Below are positions 17,313 through 26,984 of a stretch of 64,000 bases of DNA, one piece after another. The position numbers and the translations under genes were made by a program. The first letter of the stretch is position 1. Each line of letters starts with the position of its first letter. The DNA is from Betaproteobacteria bacterium (GTDB lineage Bacteria > Pseudomonadota > Gammaproteobacteria > Burkholderiales > Usitatibacteraceae). The notes beneath the pieces were generated by a model, which was given only the letters and a program-made list of their open reading frames with translations, had not been told where the DNA came from and ran no database searches. Location: assembly GCA_016709665.1 (NCBI GenBank), contig JADJMI010000026.1:62001-126000 (forward strand), in the 5' to 3' direction.

Positions 17313-17330
17313 CGTCGCTCGGCAACGACG
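17313..17330 (-). promoter_or_regulatory. GlrR-like activator box 2
   Basis: CGTC-N10-GACG, an 18-base dyad with the same GTC-N10-GAC core as box 1 and one mismatch in each half to TGTC-N10-GACA. Lies at about -103 to -120 from the predicted start. Confidence 0.5.
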
Positions 17331-17339
17331 GGAACGCCG

Positions 17340-17353
17340 GTTACAGCTGTAAC
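17340..17353. repeat. 14-bp perfect palindrome in the sRNA control region
   Basis: GTTACAGCTGTAAC lies between the two GlrR-like boxes. It differs from them in sequence and could be the operator of another dimeric regulator. Confidence 0.4.
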
Positions 17354-17378
17354 TCCTTGATTTGACGGAAAGCCACCT

Positions 17379-17396
17379 TGTCGTCATCCGGCGACA
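17379..17396 (-). promoter_or_regulatory. GlrR-like activator box 1
   Basis: TGTC-N10-GACA, an exact match to the dyad I know for enterobacterial GlrR sites upstream of glmY. It lies 21 bases past the glrR stop, at about -169 to -186 from the predicted sRNA start, and its centre is 66 bases (about six turns) from box 2. Confidence 0.65.
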
Positions 17397-17416
17397 TAGT
17401 GACGGGGAAAATCGCG

Positions 17417-18775
17417 CTATTTGGGTTCGCCCTTGAACAACGAAGCGTCGATCCCGTGGCGCTGGAGCAGCTTGTAGAACTCCGTCCGGTTCCGCCGGGC
17501 GAGGCGCGCGGCCTGGGTGACGCTGCCCCGCGTGAGCTTCATGAGGCGCGTGAGGTAATCGCGCTCGAAGCGCTTTCTCGCGTCCTCGAACGACGTCATC
17601 TCGTGCATCTCGACCTGGATCGCCTGCTCGACGAACACCGAGGGGATGATCTCCGTGGGACAGAGCGCCACCGACTGCTCCACCACATTGAAGAGTTGGC
17701 GCACGTTGCCCGGCCAGCGCGCCTTGGCGAGCAGTTCCAGCGCGTCCGGGGCGAAGGCCGGCTTGTCGCGGCCGTAGCGCGAGGCGAGTTTCTCGAGGAA
17801 GTGCCGGGCGAGAAGGGGGATGTCCTCCGTGCGCTCGGCAAGCGAGGGCAGCCGCAGGCCCACGACGTTCAGGCGGTAGAAGAGGTCCTCGCGGAAGCCG
17901 CCCGAATCCTTCTCCTTGGCGAGGTCGCGATGGGTGGCCGAGATGATGCGCACGTCGAAGGGGATGGAGCGCGAGGCGCCGATGGGGCGTACCTCGCGGG
18001 TCTCGATCACCCGCAGGAGCTTCACCTGCAGCGCGAGCGGCATGTCGCCGATCTCGTCGAGGAAGAGCGTGCCCTTGTCCGCGGCGACGAACAGGCCGCG
18101 CTGGTCGGCGATGGCGCCGGTGAAGGAGCCCTTGGTATGGCCGAAGAGCTCGCTCTCGAGGAGCGTCTCGGGAATCGCGCCGCAGTTGATCGCGACGAAG
18201 GGGTGGTTCGCCCGGTTGCTCGAGCGGTGGATGGCGCGCGCGAGCAGCTCCTTGCCCGTGCCGCTCTCGCCCTGGATGAGCACGCTGGCGTCGCTCGCGG
18301 CCACGCGCTGGGCCTTGGAGAGAAGGTCCTCCATGAGCGAGGAGCGGGTGACGATCTCGTCGCGCCAGAGCTGGCCGGCGCCCGAGCGCACCTTGCCGCC
18401 GTGCAGGGCGAGGGCGCGCCGGATCTGGCCGAGGAGCTCGTCCGGGTCGTAGGGCTTCGTGAGGTACCCGAAGACGCCGCGCTTCACGGCGTCCACGGCA
18501 TCCGGGATCGTCCCGTGGGCGGTGAGGATGATCACCGGCAGGCCCGGATACGAGGCCTGGATCTCGTGGAAGAGGGCCATGCCGTCCATGCCGTTCATGC
18601 GCAGGTCGGTGAGCACGAGGTCCGGGCGGGCGGCGCCGATGGCCGCGAGGGCGCGTGCCCCGCTGTCGACGGCGTGAACGGAATAGCCGTTCGCCTTGAG
18701 CCGGATCGACAGGAGCCGGAGCAGGTCCGGGTCGTCGTCAACCAGCAACAGTGTCGCGCTTCCTTCGACGGGCAT
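17417..18775 (-). CDS. glrR: Sigma54-dependent response regulator GlrR (QseF)
   Basis: A 452-residue NtrC-type activator. The receiver (about 5-120) has LLLVDDDPDLL, phospho-acceptor Asp57 in LTDLRMNGMDG and Lys in LTKPYD. The AAA+ domain has Walker A GESGTGKE, the sigma54-contacting loop as GSFTGA, and FLDEIGDMP. The C-terminal Fis-type helix-turn-helix ends RRNRTEFYKLLQRH, almost as in E. coli GlrR. Gene order glrK-qseG-glrR is conserved too. ATG 18,775 starts just before the receiver and does not overlap qseG; ATG 18,823 would add 16 residues and a 32-base overlap. It should activate the sigma54 promoter 180 bases downstream of its own stop. Confidence 0.92.
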   Translation of the reverse strand: MPVEGSATLLLVDDDPDLLRLLSIRLKANGYSVHAVDSGARALAAIGAARPDLVLTDLRMNGMDGMALFHEIQASYPGLPVIILTAHGTIPDAVDAVKRGVFGYLTKPYDPDELLGQIRRALALHGGKVRSGAGQLWRDEIVTRSSLMEDLLSKAQRVAASDASVLIQGESGTGKELLARAIHRSSNRANHPFVAINCGAIPETLLESELFGHTKGSFTGAIADQRGLFVAADKGTLFLDEIGDMPLALQVKLLRVIETREVRPIGASRSIPFDVRIISATHRDLAKEKDSGGFREDLFYRLNVVGLRLPSLAERTEDIPLLARHFLEKLASRYGRDKPAFAPDALELLAKARWPGNVRQLFNVVEQSVALCPTEIIPSVFVEQAIQVEMHEMTSFEDARKRFERDYLTRLMKLTRGSVTQAARLARRNRTEFYKLLQRHGIDASLFKGEPK

Positions 18776-18791
18776 CGGGGGGGCGGGGGTC

Positions 18792-19373
18792 CTAACGGGG
18801 ACGGCGAGCGGGATCGTCAGCATGTTTGCGGTTCGAGAGGCTCTTTTCCAGGTTGGTGAGCGCCTCGAGCTTCTGCTGCAGGCGGTCGGCCCGTTCCTGC
18901 TGGGCGTCGGCCCGCTGCTTCTGTGCGAGGGCGTCGCGGCGGTCGTCGCGGGATTTCGCGGCGGCAGCCGTGGCGCTCTCGCGGAGCTTCCGGCGTTCGA
19001 GCACCATGCCTTGCAAGAACCCTGCCATCGCCCGCATTTCCGGCGCCGCCGGTGGCGCCTCCCGCAGGACCGGCGTGAGCCGCGCCAGGATTTCGGCGTC
19101 CTCGGCCGGTGGCCAGACGGCGAGGGCGAGCGCCGCCTCGAGGTTGGCGAGATCGGTGGGCGTCGCCTCCGCGATGCCCCGCGAGCGTGCGACCTCGCTC
19201 GCGAGCGTCACCTCGTCCATCGCCTTCAGGCGCGCGAGGGCGGCGAGCAGCTGGTCGGCGGGCGAGAGCCTCGGGACAGCCGGCGCTCGCGAGAAGATCG
19301 GCGTCGAGGTGGGCGAAGTGGCGCATCCGGCCGCGAGGGCGGCCAGGGCGAGCGCGCCGAGCGCTTTCCTCAT
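18792..19373 (-). CDS. QseG-like outer-membrane lipoprotein
   Basis: A 193-residue lipoprotein with a short signal and lipobox LAAGC (cleavage before Cys17). The C-terminal third is a charged coiled coil (KSRDDRRDALAQKQRADAQ). Sequence conservation is low, but its place between glrK and glrR corresponds to E. coli YfhG/QseG, which binds the kinase in the periplasm and influences its activity. Its ATG overlaps the glrK stop (ATGA). Confidence 0.8.
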   Translation of the reverse strand: MRKALGALALAALAAGCATSPTSTPIFSRAPAVPRLSPADQLLAALARLKAMDEVTLASEVARSRGIAEATPTDLANLEAALALAVWPPAEDAEILARLTPVLREAPPAAPEMRAMAGFLQGMVLERRKLRESATAAAAKSRDDRRDALAQKQRADAQQERADRLQQKLEALTNLEKSLSNRKHADDPARRPR

Positions 19374-20815
19374 GCGGCCTCCTCCTCGCTCTCGCGCTTC
19401 CTCGGGATGCGGATGCGAAACCGCGCGCCCGGCCCGTCCAGCACCTCCACGTGGCCCTTGTGGAGCGTCACGTACTCCTTCACGATCGACAGCCCCAGGC
19501 CGCTGCCCTTCACGGCGGAAATCGGCGCGTCGGTGCCGCGGTAGAACGCCTCGAAGACCTTATCGCGCTCCTCGGCCGGTATGCCCGGCCCCTCGTCGGC
19601 CACCTCGAACACGGCTTCGCCGCGGTCCTTGTAGAGCTTCACGCTGACGAGGCCCCGCTCGGGCGAGTACTTCACGGCGTTCGAGAGCAGGTTGTCGAGC
19701 ATCACGCGGATCTTCTCCTCGTCGCAGTAGGCGGTGACCGTCTCGCAGTTGAAGTCGACGCGGATGCTCTTGGCCACCATCGCGAGCTTGCGGTCGTTCA
19801 CCACGCGCTTCACCACGTCGCGCAGCTGCACGATCCTCGCGTCGAGATAGGAGGCCTGGGCGTGCACCGCGCTGTAGTTGAGCAGGCCCTCGATCAGCTT
19901 CCTCAGCTCGATCGAATTCTCCTGCAGGATCTGCGCGATCTCGCGCTGGTCCGCGTTGAGGTTGCCCACGACGCCGGAGGACAGCAGGTCCGAGCCCTCG
20001 CGCAGCGCCGTGAGGGGCGTCTTCAGTTCGTGGGAGACGTGCTGCAGGAATCGGGTCTTCTGCGCCTCCAGGGCGACGAGCCGCTCGCGCAGCCAGTCGA
20101 GCTGCTCGCCCAGGCGCACCATGTCGCCGGGGCCTTCGATGCGGATCGGCCGGGCGAACTCGCCTTCGCCCAGGCGCTTGATGCTCGCGCTCACCTGGTT
20201 GATGGGCTTCGCGATGAGAAAGGTGAAGCTCGCGATGAGCAGCACCACCGTCGGGATCATCGCCACCATCAGCCAGAACACGGCCGCGCGCGATTTCTCC
20301 GCCTGGGCGCGAAGGCGCTCGATGCCCTCGTCGATCACGCCGTCACCGAGCGTCACCAGGGCCTGCGTGCGCTCGGAAAGGTCCGCGAAGCCCGCGGCGA
20401 GCCGGAGGGAAAGCTCCGCCGTGGGCGCGGAGGTCTCCACCATCGTGGCGAGCTCGCCCTCGAGCGTCGCGATCTGCCGGGCCTCGCCACGCTGCGCGGC
20501 GGAGAGCGGCATCTCCTCGAGGGTGCGCAGGGTGCCGAGGAAGGTCGCCCGGTTGTCGCGCCAGGCATCGAGGAAGGGCGTTTCGCCGGCGACCGCGTAC
20601 TGGCGCGCGGAGCGTTCCAGCGACGCGAGGTTGGTGGTGAGCGCGCGGCTCGCCTGCGTCACCTTCACCGCCGAAAGCACGGCCTGCTCGGACAGGGCGG
20701 CGAGCCGCTCGAAGGACACCGCGTTCGAGAAGAGCGCGAGCACGAGCGGCGCGGCCACGATCGAGAAGCCGATGAGCAGAAGCGACAGGAAGGAACGCGG
20801 GTAGGAGAGGCGCAT
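19370..20815 (-). CDS. glrK: Sensor histidine kinase GlrK (QseE)
   Basis: A 481-residue membrane kinase. Helix 1 (about 8-32), a helical periplasmic domain of about 145 residues, helix 2 (about 178-200) and a HAMP domain (PINQVSASIKRLGEGEF) come first. The HisKA box has His in QHVSHELKTPLTALREGSDLL, close to E. coli GlrK, and the HATPase has NLLSNAVKYSPE, DEGPGIP and GSGLGLSI. It phosphorylates GlrR. It heads the minus-strand operon glrK-qseG-glrR. A GATAAT in the 5' flank (20,829-20,824) would start transcription only about two bases before the ATG. Confidence 0.92.
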   Translation of the reverse strand: MRLSYPRSFLSLLLIGFSIVAAPLVLALFSNAVSFERLAALSEQAVLSAVKVTQASRALTTNLASLERSARQYAVAGETPFLDAWRDNRATFLGTLRTLEEMPLSAAQRGEARQIATLEGELATMVETSAPTAELSLRLAAGFADLSERTQALVTLGDGVIDEGIERLRAQAEKSRAAVFWLMVAMIPTVVLLIASFTFLIAKPINQVSASIKRLGEGEFARPIRIEGPGDMVRLGEQLDWLRERLVALEAQKTRFLQHVSHELKTPLTALREGSDLLSSGVVGNLNADQREIAQILQENSIELRKLIEGLLNYSAVHAQASYLDARIVQLRDVVKRVVNDRKLAMVAKSIRVDFNCETVTAYCDEEKIRVMLDNLLSNAVKYSPERGLVSVKLYKDRGEAVFEVADEGPGIPAEERDKVFEAFYRGTDAPISAVKGSGLGLSIVKEYVTLHKGHVEVLDGPGARFRIRIPRKRESEEEAA

Positions 20816-20926
20816 CGCGGCCGATTATCCTCCCCCGCCCTCTCGAGAGGCAAACCGGCCCGGCGCGCATGTTAAGATCCGCGCCTCGGCCCGATCGGCG
20901 GTGCCTCCCGAATCCCCGGACTTCCC

Positions 20927-21127
20927 ATGGGCTACGAATCCGAAGCCACCCGGTTCCTGCGCGACCTCCTCGACGGCCAGCCCGAACTGAGGACCCAGCG
21001 CGCGCGCAACCGCGCGACCTGGTGGGACAAGCCCCAGGATCTCGAGACGCAGAAGGATCGCGAGGAGGCCCGCGTCGACCCGACGGGTTACGTCTACTTC
21101 CCGCGCCCGCCGGCGCCGGGGGGCTAG
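20927..21127 (+). CDS. DUF3460 family protein
   Basis: A 66-residue basic protein of a small family found mainly in betaproteobacteria; function unknown. Recognisable features are the start MGYESEATRFLRDLL and a proline-rich tail. An extended -10 (TG-t-TAAGAT, 20,870-20,878) precedes it. Its stop shares the palindrome CTAG (21,124-21,127) with the stop of the convergent serB. Confidence 0.8.
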   Translation: MGYESEATRFLRDLLDGQPELRTQRARNRATWWDKPQDLETQKDREEARVDPTGYVYFPRPPAPGG

Positions 21128-21969
21128 GGAAAGAGCGCGAGCACGCCCTCGAGGCCGGCGTGGCTGAGGGCGTAGGTGGCCTCGCGCCGAACGACGGGCT
21201 TGGCGTGGAAGGCGATGCTGGTTCCCGCCTCCGCCATCATCGCCAGGTCGTTGGCCCCGTCGCCGATCGCGATCACCCGGTCCTTCCCGAGCGCGAGCGC
21301 GCCGCGCATCCGGGCCACGTGCGAGGCCTTTCCCGCGGCATCCACGAGGGGGCCCGTGACGCGGCCTGCAAGCCGTCCGTTCTCGATCACCAGCTCGTTC
21401 GACCAGGCCTCGTCGAACCCCAGCCGTTCGCGAAGGCGATCGGTGAAATAGGTGAAGCCGCCGGAGACGAGCAGGGTCTTGAGGCCGGCGCGCCTCGCGG
21501 CCGCGACGAGGGCTTCGGCGCCGGGCGTGAGGCGGAGCCTTTCGCGCCAGACGCGCTCGAGCACGGACTCCGGCAGTCCCGCGAGCGCTTCGACGCGCCG
21601 CCGCAGGCTCTCGGGCCAGTCGATCTCGCCGCGCATGGCGGCCTGCGTCACCGCGGCCACTTCCGACTTGCGGCCCGCGTAGTCGGCGATCTCGTCGATG
21701 CACTCGATCGTGATCACCGTGGAATCCATGTCGACGGCCAGCAGGCCGAAATCCGCGAGGCGACGGCCTTCGGGCACGAAGCCCCAGTCGAGATTCGCCG
21801 CATCGCAATGGGCGGCGACGGCCTCGCGCGACGCCGGGTCGGCCCCTTCGATGCGGTAGGCCTCGCCGGTGAGGCGCCGGATGCCCGTACCCGAGCAGAG
21901 CCGGGCGAGGGCCTTCAGGTCGCCCGTCGCGATCTCCGGTGCCTGGACGACGAGGTGGAAGCCGGTCAT
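21124..21969 (-). CDS. serB: Phosphoserine phosphatase
   Basis: A 281-residue HAD-family enzyme that makes serine from phosphoserine. An ACT-like N-terminal part (1-70) precedes the catalytic motif DMDST (Asp80 nucleophile, Asp82 acid/base), motif II Ser in LVSGGFTYF, the Lys motif and GDGANDLAMM. It follows mfd with a four-base ATGA overlap, so the two form one transcription unit. It supplies serine, the substrate of CysE and PssA, both encoded in this window. Confidence 0.94.
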   Translation of the reverse strand: MTGFHLVVQAPEIATGDLKALARLCSGTGIRRLTGEAYRIEGADPASREAVAAHCDAANLDWGFVPEGRRLADFGLLAVDMDSTVITIECIDEIADYAGRKSEVAAVTQAAMRGEIDWPESLRRRVEALAGLPESVLERVWRERLRLTPGAEALVAAARRAGLKTLLVSGGFTYFTDRLRERLGFDEAWSNELVIENGRLAGRVTGPLVDAAGKASHVARMRGALALGKDRVIAIGDGANDLAMMAEAGTSIAFHAKPVVRREATYALSHAGLEGVLALFP

Positions 21970-24900
21970 GGCGCGGCCAGCCGTTTCAGGAACTGGCGCA
22001 CTTCGGCCGCGCGGGCCGCGAGGTCCTCGATGCGCACCTCGATGCGCACGCGGTCGGGGCCCGGCAGCCGGTAGCGGTTGCCGGACTGCACGAGCTGGAT
22101 GATGCGCCGGCCGTCGACGGGCGGGTCGGGAACGAACTGGATGAGGATGCCGCTTGCGCTCGTAGGATGCGCAGCCGGTGGCATTCGACGAGGACGCGAG
22201 CCGGGTCCGGGAGCTTGCCGAAGCGGTCGACGAGCTCTTCGGTGAGGCGCTCGAGGTCCTCCGGCGCCTGCGCGCTGGCGAGGCGCTTGTAGATGACGAG
22301 CCGCTCGTGCACGTCGCCGCAGTAGTCCTCGGGCAGGAGCGCCGGCGCGTGCAGGTTGACCTCCGTCGCGACGGCGAGCGGACGGGAGAGGTCCGGCTCC
22401 TTGCCGCTCTTCAGCGACTTCACCGCGTGCTCGAGCATCTCGCTGTAGAGCGCGAAGCCCACGTCGTGGATGCCGCCGGACTGCGAATCGCCCAGCACCT
22501 CGCCGGCGCCGCGGATCTCGAGGTCGTGCATGGCGAGGTAGAAGCCCGCGCCCAGGTCCTCCATCATCTGGATGGCCTCCAGCCGCTTCTTCGCGTTGGC
22601 GGAGAGCGCCTCGTCGGGCGGCGTGAGGAGGTAGGCGTAGGCCTGGTGGTGCGAGCGGCCCACGCGGCCGCGCAACTGGTGCAGCTGCGCGAGGCCGAAG
22701 CGGTCCGCGCGGTCGATGAGGATGGTGTTGGCCGTGGGCACGTCGATGCCGGTCTCGATGATGGTCGAGCACAGCAGCACGTTGGCCCGCTGGTGGTAGA
22801 AGTCGCGCATGACGCGCTCGAGGTCGCGCTCGCGCATCTGCCCGTGGGCCACGGCGACGCGCGCCTCGGGCAGCAGCGCCTCGAGGCTCTCCCGCCGGTT
22901 CTCGATCGTCTCGACCTCGTTCCAGAGGTAGTAGACCTGGCCGCCGCGCTTCAACTCCCGCATCACCGCCTCTCGCACCAGGCCCGCCGAATGCGGGTGC
23001 ACGAACGTCTTGATCGCGAGCCGGCGCTGCGGCGCGGTGGCGATCACCGAGAAGTCCCGCAGGCCCTCGAGCGACATGGCGAGCGTGCGGGGGATCGGCG
23101 TCGCGGTGAGCGTGAGCACGTCCACCTCCGAGCGCAGGCGCTTGAGCGCCTCCTTCTGGCGCACGCCGAAGCGGTGCTCCTCGTCGATGATCACGAGCCC
23201 GAGGTTCCTGAATTCCACGCCCTTCTGGATCAGCTTGTGCGTGCCGATGGCGATGTCGAGCGTGCCGTCGGCCAGGCCGGCCACGGCGGCGGCGATCTCC
23301 TTCGGGCTGCGGAAGCGCGAGAGCTCCGCGATCTTCACGGCCCAGGCGGCGAAGCGGTCGCTGAAGTTCTGGAAGTGCTGTTCCGCGAGGAGCGTCGTGG
23401 GCACGAGGATCGCCACCTGCTTGCCGGCGGCGACGGCGACGAAGGCCGCGCGCATCGCGACTTCCGTCTTGCCGAAGCCCACGTCGCCGCAGACGAGCCG
23501 GTCCATCGGGCGCCCGGCCGTCATGTCCGCGACCACCGACTGGATGGCCTGGGCCTGGTCGGGCGTCTCCTCGAAAGGGAAGCCGGCCGAGAAGGCCTCG
23601 TAGTCCTGCGCCTTCAGCGGGAAGGCGAAGCCCTTGCGGGCCGCGCGGCGGGCGTAGAGGTCGAGGAGCTCGGCCGCCGTGTCGCGCACCTGCTGGGCGG
23701 CCTTGCGGCGCGCCTTTTCCCACTGCCCGCTGCCCAGCCGGTGCACGGGCGCGTCCTCGGGGGATGCGCCGGTGTAGCGGCTGATGACGTGCAACTGGGC
23801 GACCGGGACGTAGAGCTTGTCGCCGCCGTCGTAGGCGAGGTGCAGGAACTCCGTCGGTCCCTCGCCGAGGTCCATCGTGACGAGGCCCATGTACCGGCCG
23901 ATGCCGTGCTGGCTGTGGACGACGGGATCGCCTTCCTTCACCTCGGCGAGGTCGCGCAGCATGCCCTCGGCGGTGGACTTCGCGCGCGCGTCGCGGCGGC
24001 GTCCCTGGCGCACCTGCGTGGGGTAGAGCTCCGCCTCGGTGAGGACCGCGAGTCCCTCGGCGGCCGCGACGAAGCCGGAGGCTACCGGGCCATGCGTGAT
24101 CGCGAGCGCATCGCCGCCCGCGGCGAACGCGGACCAGTCGTCCACCGCCACCGGGCGAAGGCCGTGCTCGCGGAAGAAATCCTGCATCGTCTCGCGCCGG
24201 CCGGCGCCTTCGGCCACGACGAGCACGCGACCGTCGAAGCCGCGGGCGAATTCGGCCAGGGGGCGCAGGGGTTCGGGCGATCGGCGGTCGACGCCCACGG
24301 GTGGCGGCTCCGTGGCCGCGAGCACCGGCACGCCCGCGGGCGCCGGGCCGGCGGCGGCGCGACGCAGGTCCGTCCGCTCGAAAGGCTGGAGCGCGACGAA
24401 GAACTCCTCGCCGGACAGGTAGAGGTCCGCGGGCGGCAGGAGCGGGCGGTCGCGGTCGCCGCGCAGGAATTCCCAGCGGCTCTTCAGGTCGCGCCAGAAG
24501 GCCTCGGCGCCGCCGGGCACGTTCTCGTGCAGGACGCAGGCGGCGTTCGCGGGCAGGTAGTCGAAGAGGGTGGCCGTGGCTTCGAAGAAGAGGGGCAGGT
24601 AGCACTCCGCGCCGGCCGGCACGACGCCGTTGGAGATGTCCTTGTAGGCGCGGCTGCGCGTGGGGTCGCCCTCGAAGCGTTCGCGGAAGGCGGCGCGGAA
24701 GCGCGCGCGGCCCTCGTCGTCGAGCGGGAATTCGCGCGCGGGCAGCAGGCGGATCTCGGGCACGGGGAAGATCGAGCGCTGCGTGTCGACGTCGAAGGTG
24801 CGGATCGACTCGATCTCCTCCCCGAGGAGATCCAGGCGGTAGGGCACGCTGCTGCCCGTGGGGAAGAGGTCCACGAGGCCGCCCCGCACGCAGAATTCCC

Positions 24901-25336
24901 CCGGCACCATCACCTGCTGCACGGCCGCGTAGCCGGCGAGCGCGAGCTGCGACTTGAGCGCCGCGAGGTCGAGGCGGGTCTTCTGCTTGAGGAAGAACGT
25001 GCGGCCCGCGAGGTACGAGCGCGGCGGCAGGCGCTGCAGGGCCGTGGTGACCGGGATGATGCCGACGTCGCACCGGCCCGCCGCGAACTCGTGCAGCGTC
25101 GCGAGCCGTTCGGAGACCAGGTCCGGGTGGGGCGAGAACGGGTCGTAGGGCAGGGTCTCCCAGTCCGGCAGGCGGTGCACGGCGAGGGAGGGATCGAACC
25201 AGGCGATCTCCTCGCGCAGGCGTTCGGCGTCCTGCGCGGACTCGGCGACGACGAAGACGGGGCGGCGTTCGCGCGCGAAGCGCGCGAGCCACAGCGCATC
25301 GGACGAGCCCGCCCGGCCGACGGCGGGACGGGTCAC
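21966..25336 (-). CDS. mfd: Transcription-repair coupling factor Mfd, with a frame break near the C-terminus
   Basis: An about 1,120-residue SF2 translocase that removes stalled RNA polymerase and recruits UvrA. Visible are the UvrB-homology region (FVVAESAQDAERLREEI), the polymerase-interacting domain (GDPVVHSQHGIGRY), Walker A GDVGFGKTEVAMRA, DEEH box, TATPIPRTL, and the RecG-like TRG motif region (GRVGRSHHQAYAYLL). After HRLRIL (about 22,165) the frame is lost; the following frame resumes with SGILIQFVPDPPVDG and a normal C-terminus. About a dozen residues expected between these two pieces are also missing, so this looks like a small deletion rather than a single-base error. It affects only the UvrA-binding-inhibitory C-terminal domain. 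Confidence 0.88.
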
Positions 25337-25346
25337 GGCCGGGGGT

Positions 25347-26861
25347 TCAAGCGACGACGACGGGAATCTTCCCGATCTTCGCGCGCCATTCGGCCGGCCC
25401 GGTCTTGTGCACGGCGTTGCCGCCGGCGTCCACGGCCACGGTCACGGGCATGTCGACCACCTCGAACTCGTGGATCGCCTCCATCCCGAGGTCCTCGAAG
25501 GCGACGACGCGGGCCTTCTTGATCGCCTTGGAGACGAGGTAGGCCGCGCCGCCCACGGCGATGCAGTAGGCCGCCGCGTGCTTCTTGATCGACTCGATGG
25601 CCACCGGGCCGCGCTCGCTCTTGCCGACCATGCCGATGAGGCCGGTCTTCGCGAGCATGGGCTCGACGAACTTGTCCATGCGGGAGCTCGTGGTCGGACC
25701 CGCCGGACCGACGGCCTCCTCGCGCACCGCGTTCACCGGGCCGACGTAGTAGATGAATCGGTTGGTGAAGTCCACGGGCAGCTTCTCGCCCCGGGCCATC
25801 ATGTCGACCATGCGCTTGTGCGCCGCGTCGCGGCCGGTGAGGAGCTTGCCGGAGAGCAGCAGCGTCTCGCCCGACTTCCACGTGGCGAGGTCGGCCTTGG
25901 TGAGCGTGTCGAGGTTCACGCGGCGGCTCGTCTTGAAGTCGAGCGCGAGCTTGGGCCAGTCCGAAAGGTCCGGCGGGGTGAAGACCGCGGGACCGGAGCC
26001 GTCGAGCACGAAATGCTGGTGGCGCGTGGCGGCGCAGTTGGGCAGCAGCGCCACGGGCTTGGAGGCCGCGTGCGTCGGGTAGTCGTTCACCTTCACGTCG
26101 AGCACGGTGGTGAGGCCGCCCAGGCCCTGCGCGCCGATGCCCAGGGCGTTCACCTTGTCGTAGAGCTCGAGGCGCAGTTCCTCCGCGCGGCTCTTCGGGC
26201 CGCGGGCGATGAGGTCCTGGATGTCGATGGGATCCATCATCCCCCACTTGGCGAGGAGCATCGCCTTTTCCGGCGTGCCGCCGATGCCGAGCGAGAGGAT
26301 GCCGGGCGGGCACCAGTCCGCGCCCATCGTCGGCACGACGGAAAGCACCCAGTCCACGATGGAGTCCGAGGGCAGCATCATCGCGAACTTGCTCTTGTTC
26401 TCGGAGCCGCCGCCCTTGGCCGCGACGATGACGTCGAGCTTGTCGCCGGGGACCAGCTCCACGTGCACCACGGCGGGCGTGTTGTCGCCGGTGCTCTTCC
26501 TCTTGCCGTCCGGGTCCGCGAGGACCGACGCGCGAAGCGGGTTGTCCTTGTCGGTGTAGGCGCGGCGGACGCCCTCGTCCACCATCTGCTGGAGCGTCAT
26601 GCCGCCTTCCCAGCGCACGTCCATGCCGACGCGCACGAAGGCGATGGCGATGCCGGTGTCCTGGCAGATGGGGCGGTGGCCCTCCGCGGACATGCGCGAG
26701 TTGATGAGGATCTGCGCCATCGCGTCCCGGGCGGCGGCGGACTGCTCGCGCTCGTACGCCTTCGCGAGGCCGCGGATGTAGTCGGCCGGGTGGTAGTAGC
26801 TGATGTACTGGAAGGCGTCGGCGACGGACTGGATGAGGTCTTCGTTGCGGATGGTGGCCAT
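25347..26861 (-). CDS. fumA: Class I fumarate hydratase (iron-sulfur)
   Basis: A 504-residue class I, oxygen-sensitive [4Fe-4S] fumarase (FumA/FumB/TtdAB type) that interconverts fumarate and malate in the TCA cycle. Candidate cluster cysteines are in RPICQDTG, GADWCPPG and LPNCAATRH. The C-terminal half carries FTNRFIYYVGPVN and GPAGPTTSSRMD. ATG 26,861 is preferred because homology begins with MATIRNEDLIQ and a GGAG lies before it. Being a cluster enzyme it depends on the isc system encoded upstream in this window. Confidence 0.92.
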   Translation of the reverse strand: MATIRNEDLIQSVADAFQYISYYHPADYIRGLAKAYEREQSAAARDAMAQILINSRMSAEGHRPICQDTGIAIAFVRVGMDVRWEGGMTLQQMVDEGVRRAYTDKDNPLRASVLADPDGKRKSTGDNTPAVVHVELVPGDKLDVIVAAKGGGSENKSKFAMMLPSDSIVDWVLSVVPTMGADWCPPGILSLGIGGTPEKAMLLAKWGMMDPIDIQDLIARGPKSRAEELRLELYDKVNALGIGAQGLGGLTTVLDVKVNDYPTHAASKPVALLPNCAATRHQHFVLDGSGPAVFTPPDLSDWPKLALDFKTSRRVNLDTLTKADLATWKSGETLLLSGKLLTGRDAAHKRMVDMMARGEKLPVDFTNRFIYYVGPVNAVREEAVGPAGPTTSSRMDKFVEPMLAKTGLIGMVGKSERGPVAIESIKKHAAAYCIAVGGAAYLVSKAIKKARVVAFEDLGMEAIHEFEVVDMPVTVAVDAGGNAVHKTGPAEWRAKIGKIPVVVA

Positions 26862-26984
26862 GGCGGGGTGCTCCGGGGGAGGTCGCAATTGCGCGGCGAG
26901 ACCTCGATTTTATCCCACGGCGCGGGCCCGGCCGGCCTGCGCGAGGTCAAGGCCGGCGCGCAGCCGTGGGACGCAAGACCTACG

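Noticed and set aside
17151..17340. tRNA, tmRNA or 6S RNA in the iscX-glrR gap
   Set aside because: No T-loop, no tag ORF and no long central-bubble rod; length and promoter type fit a short sigma54 sRNA instead.
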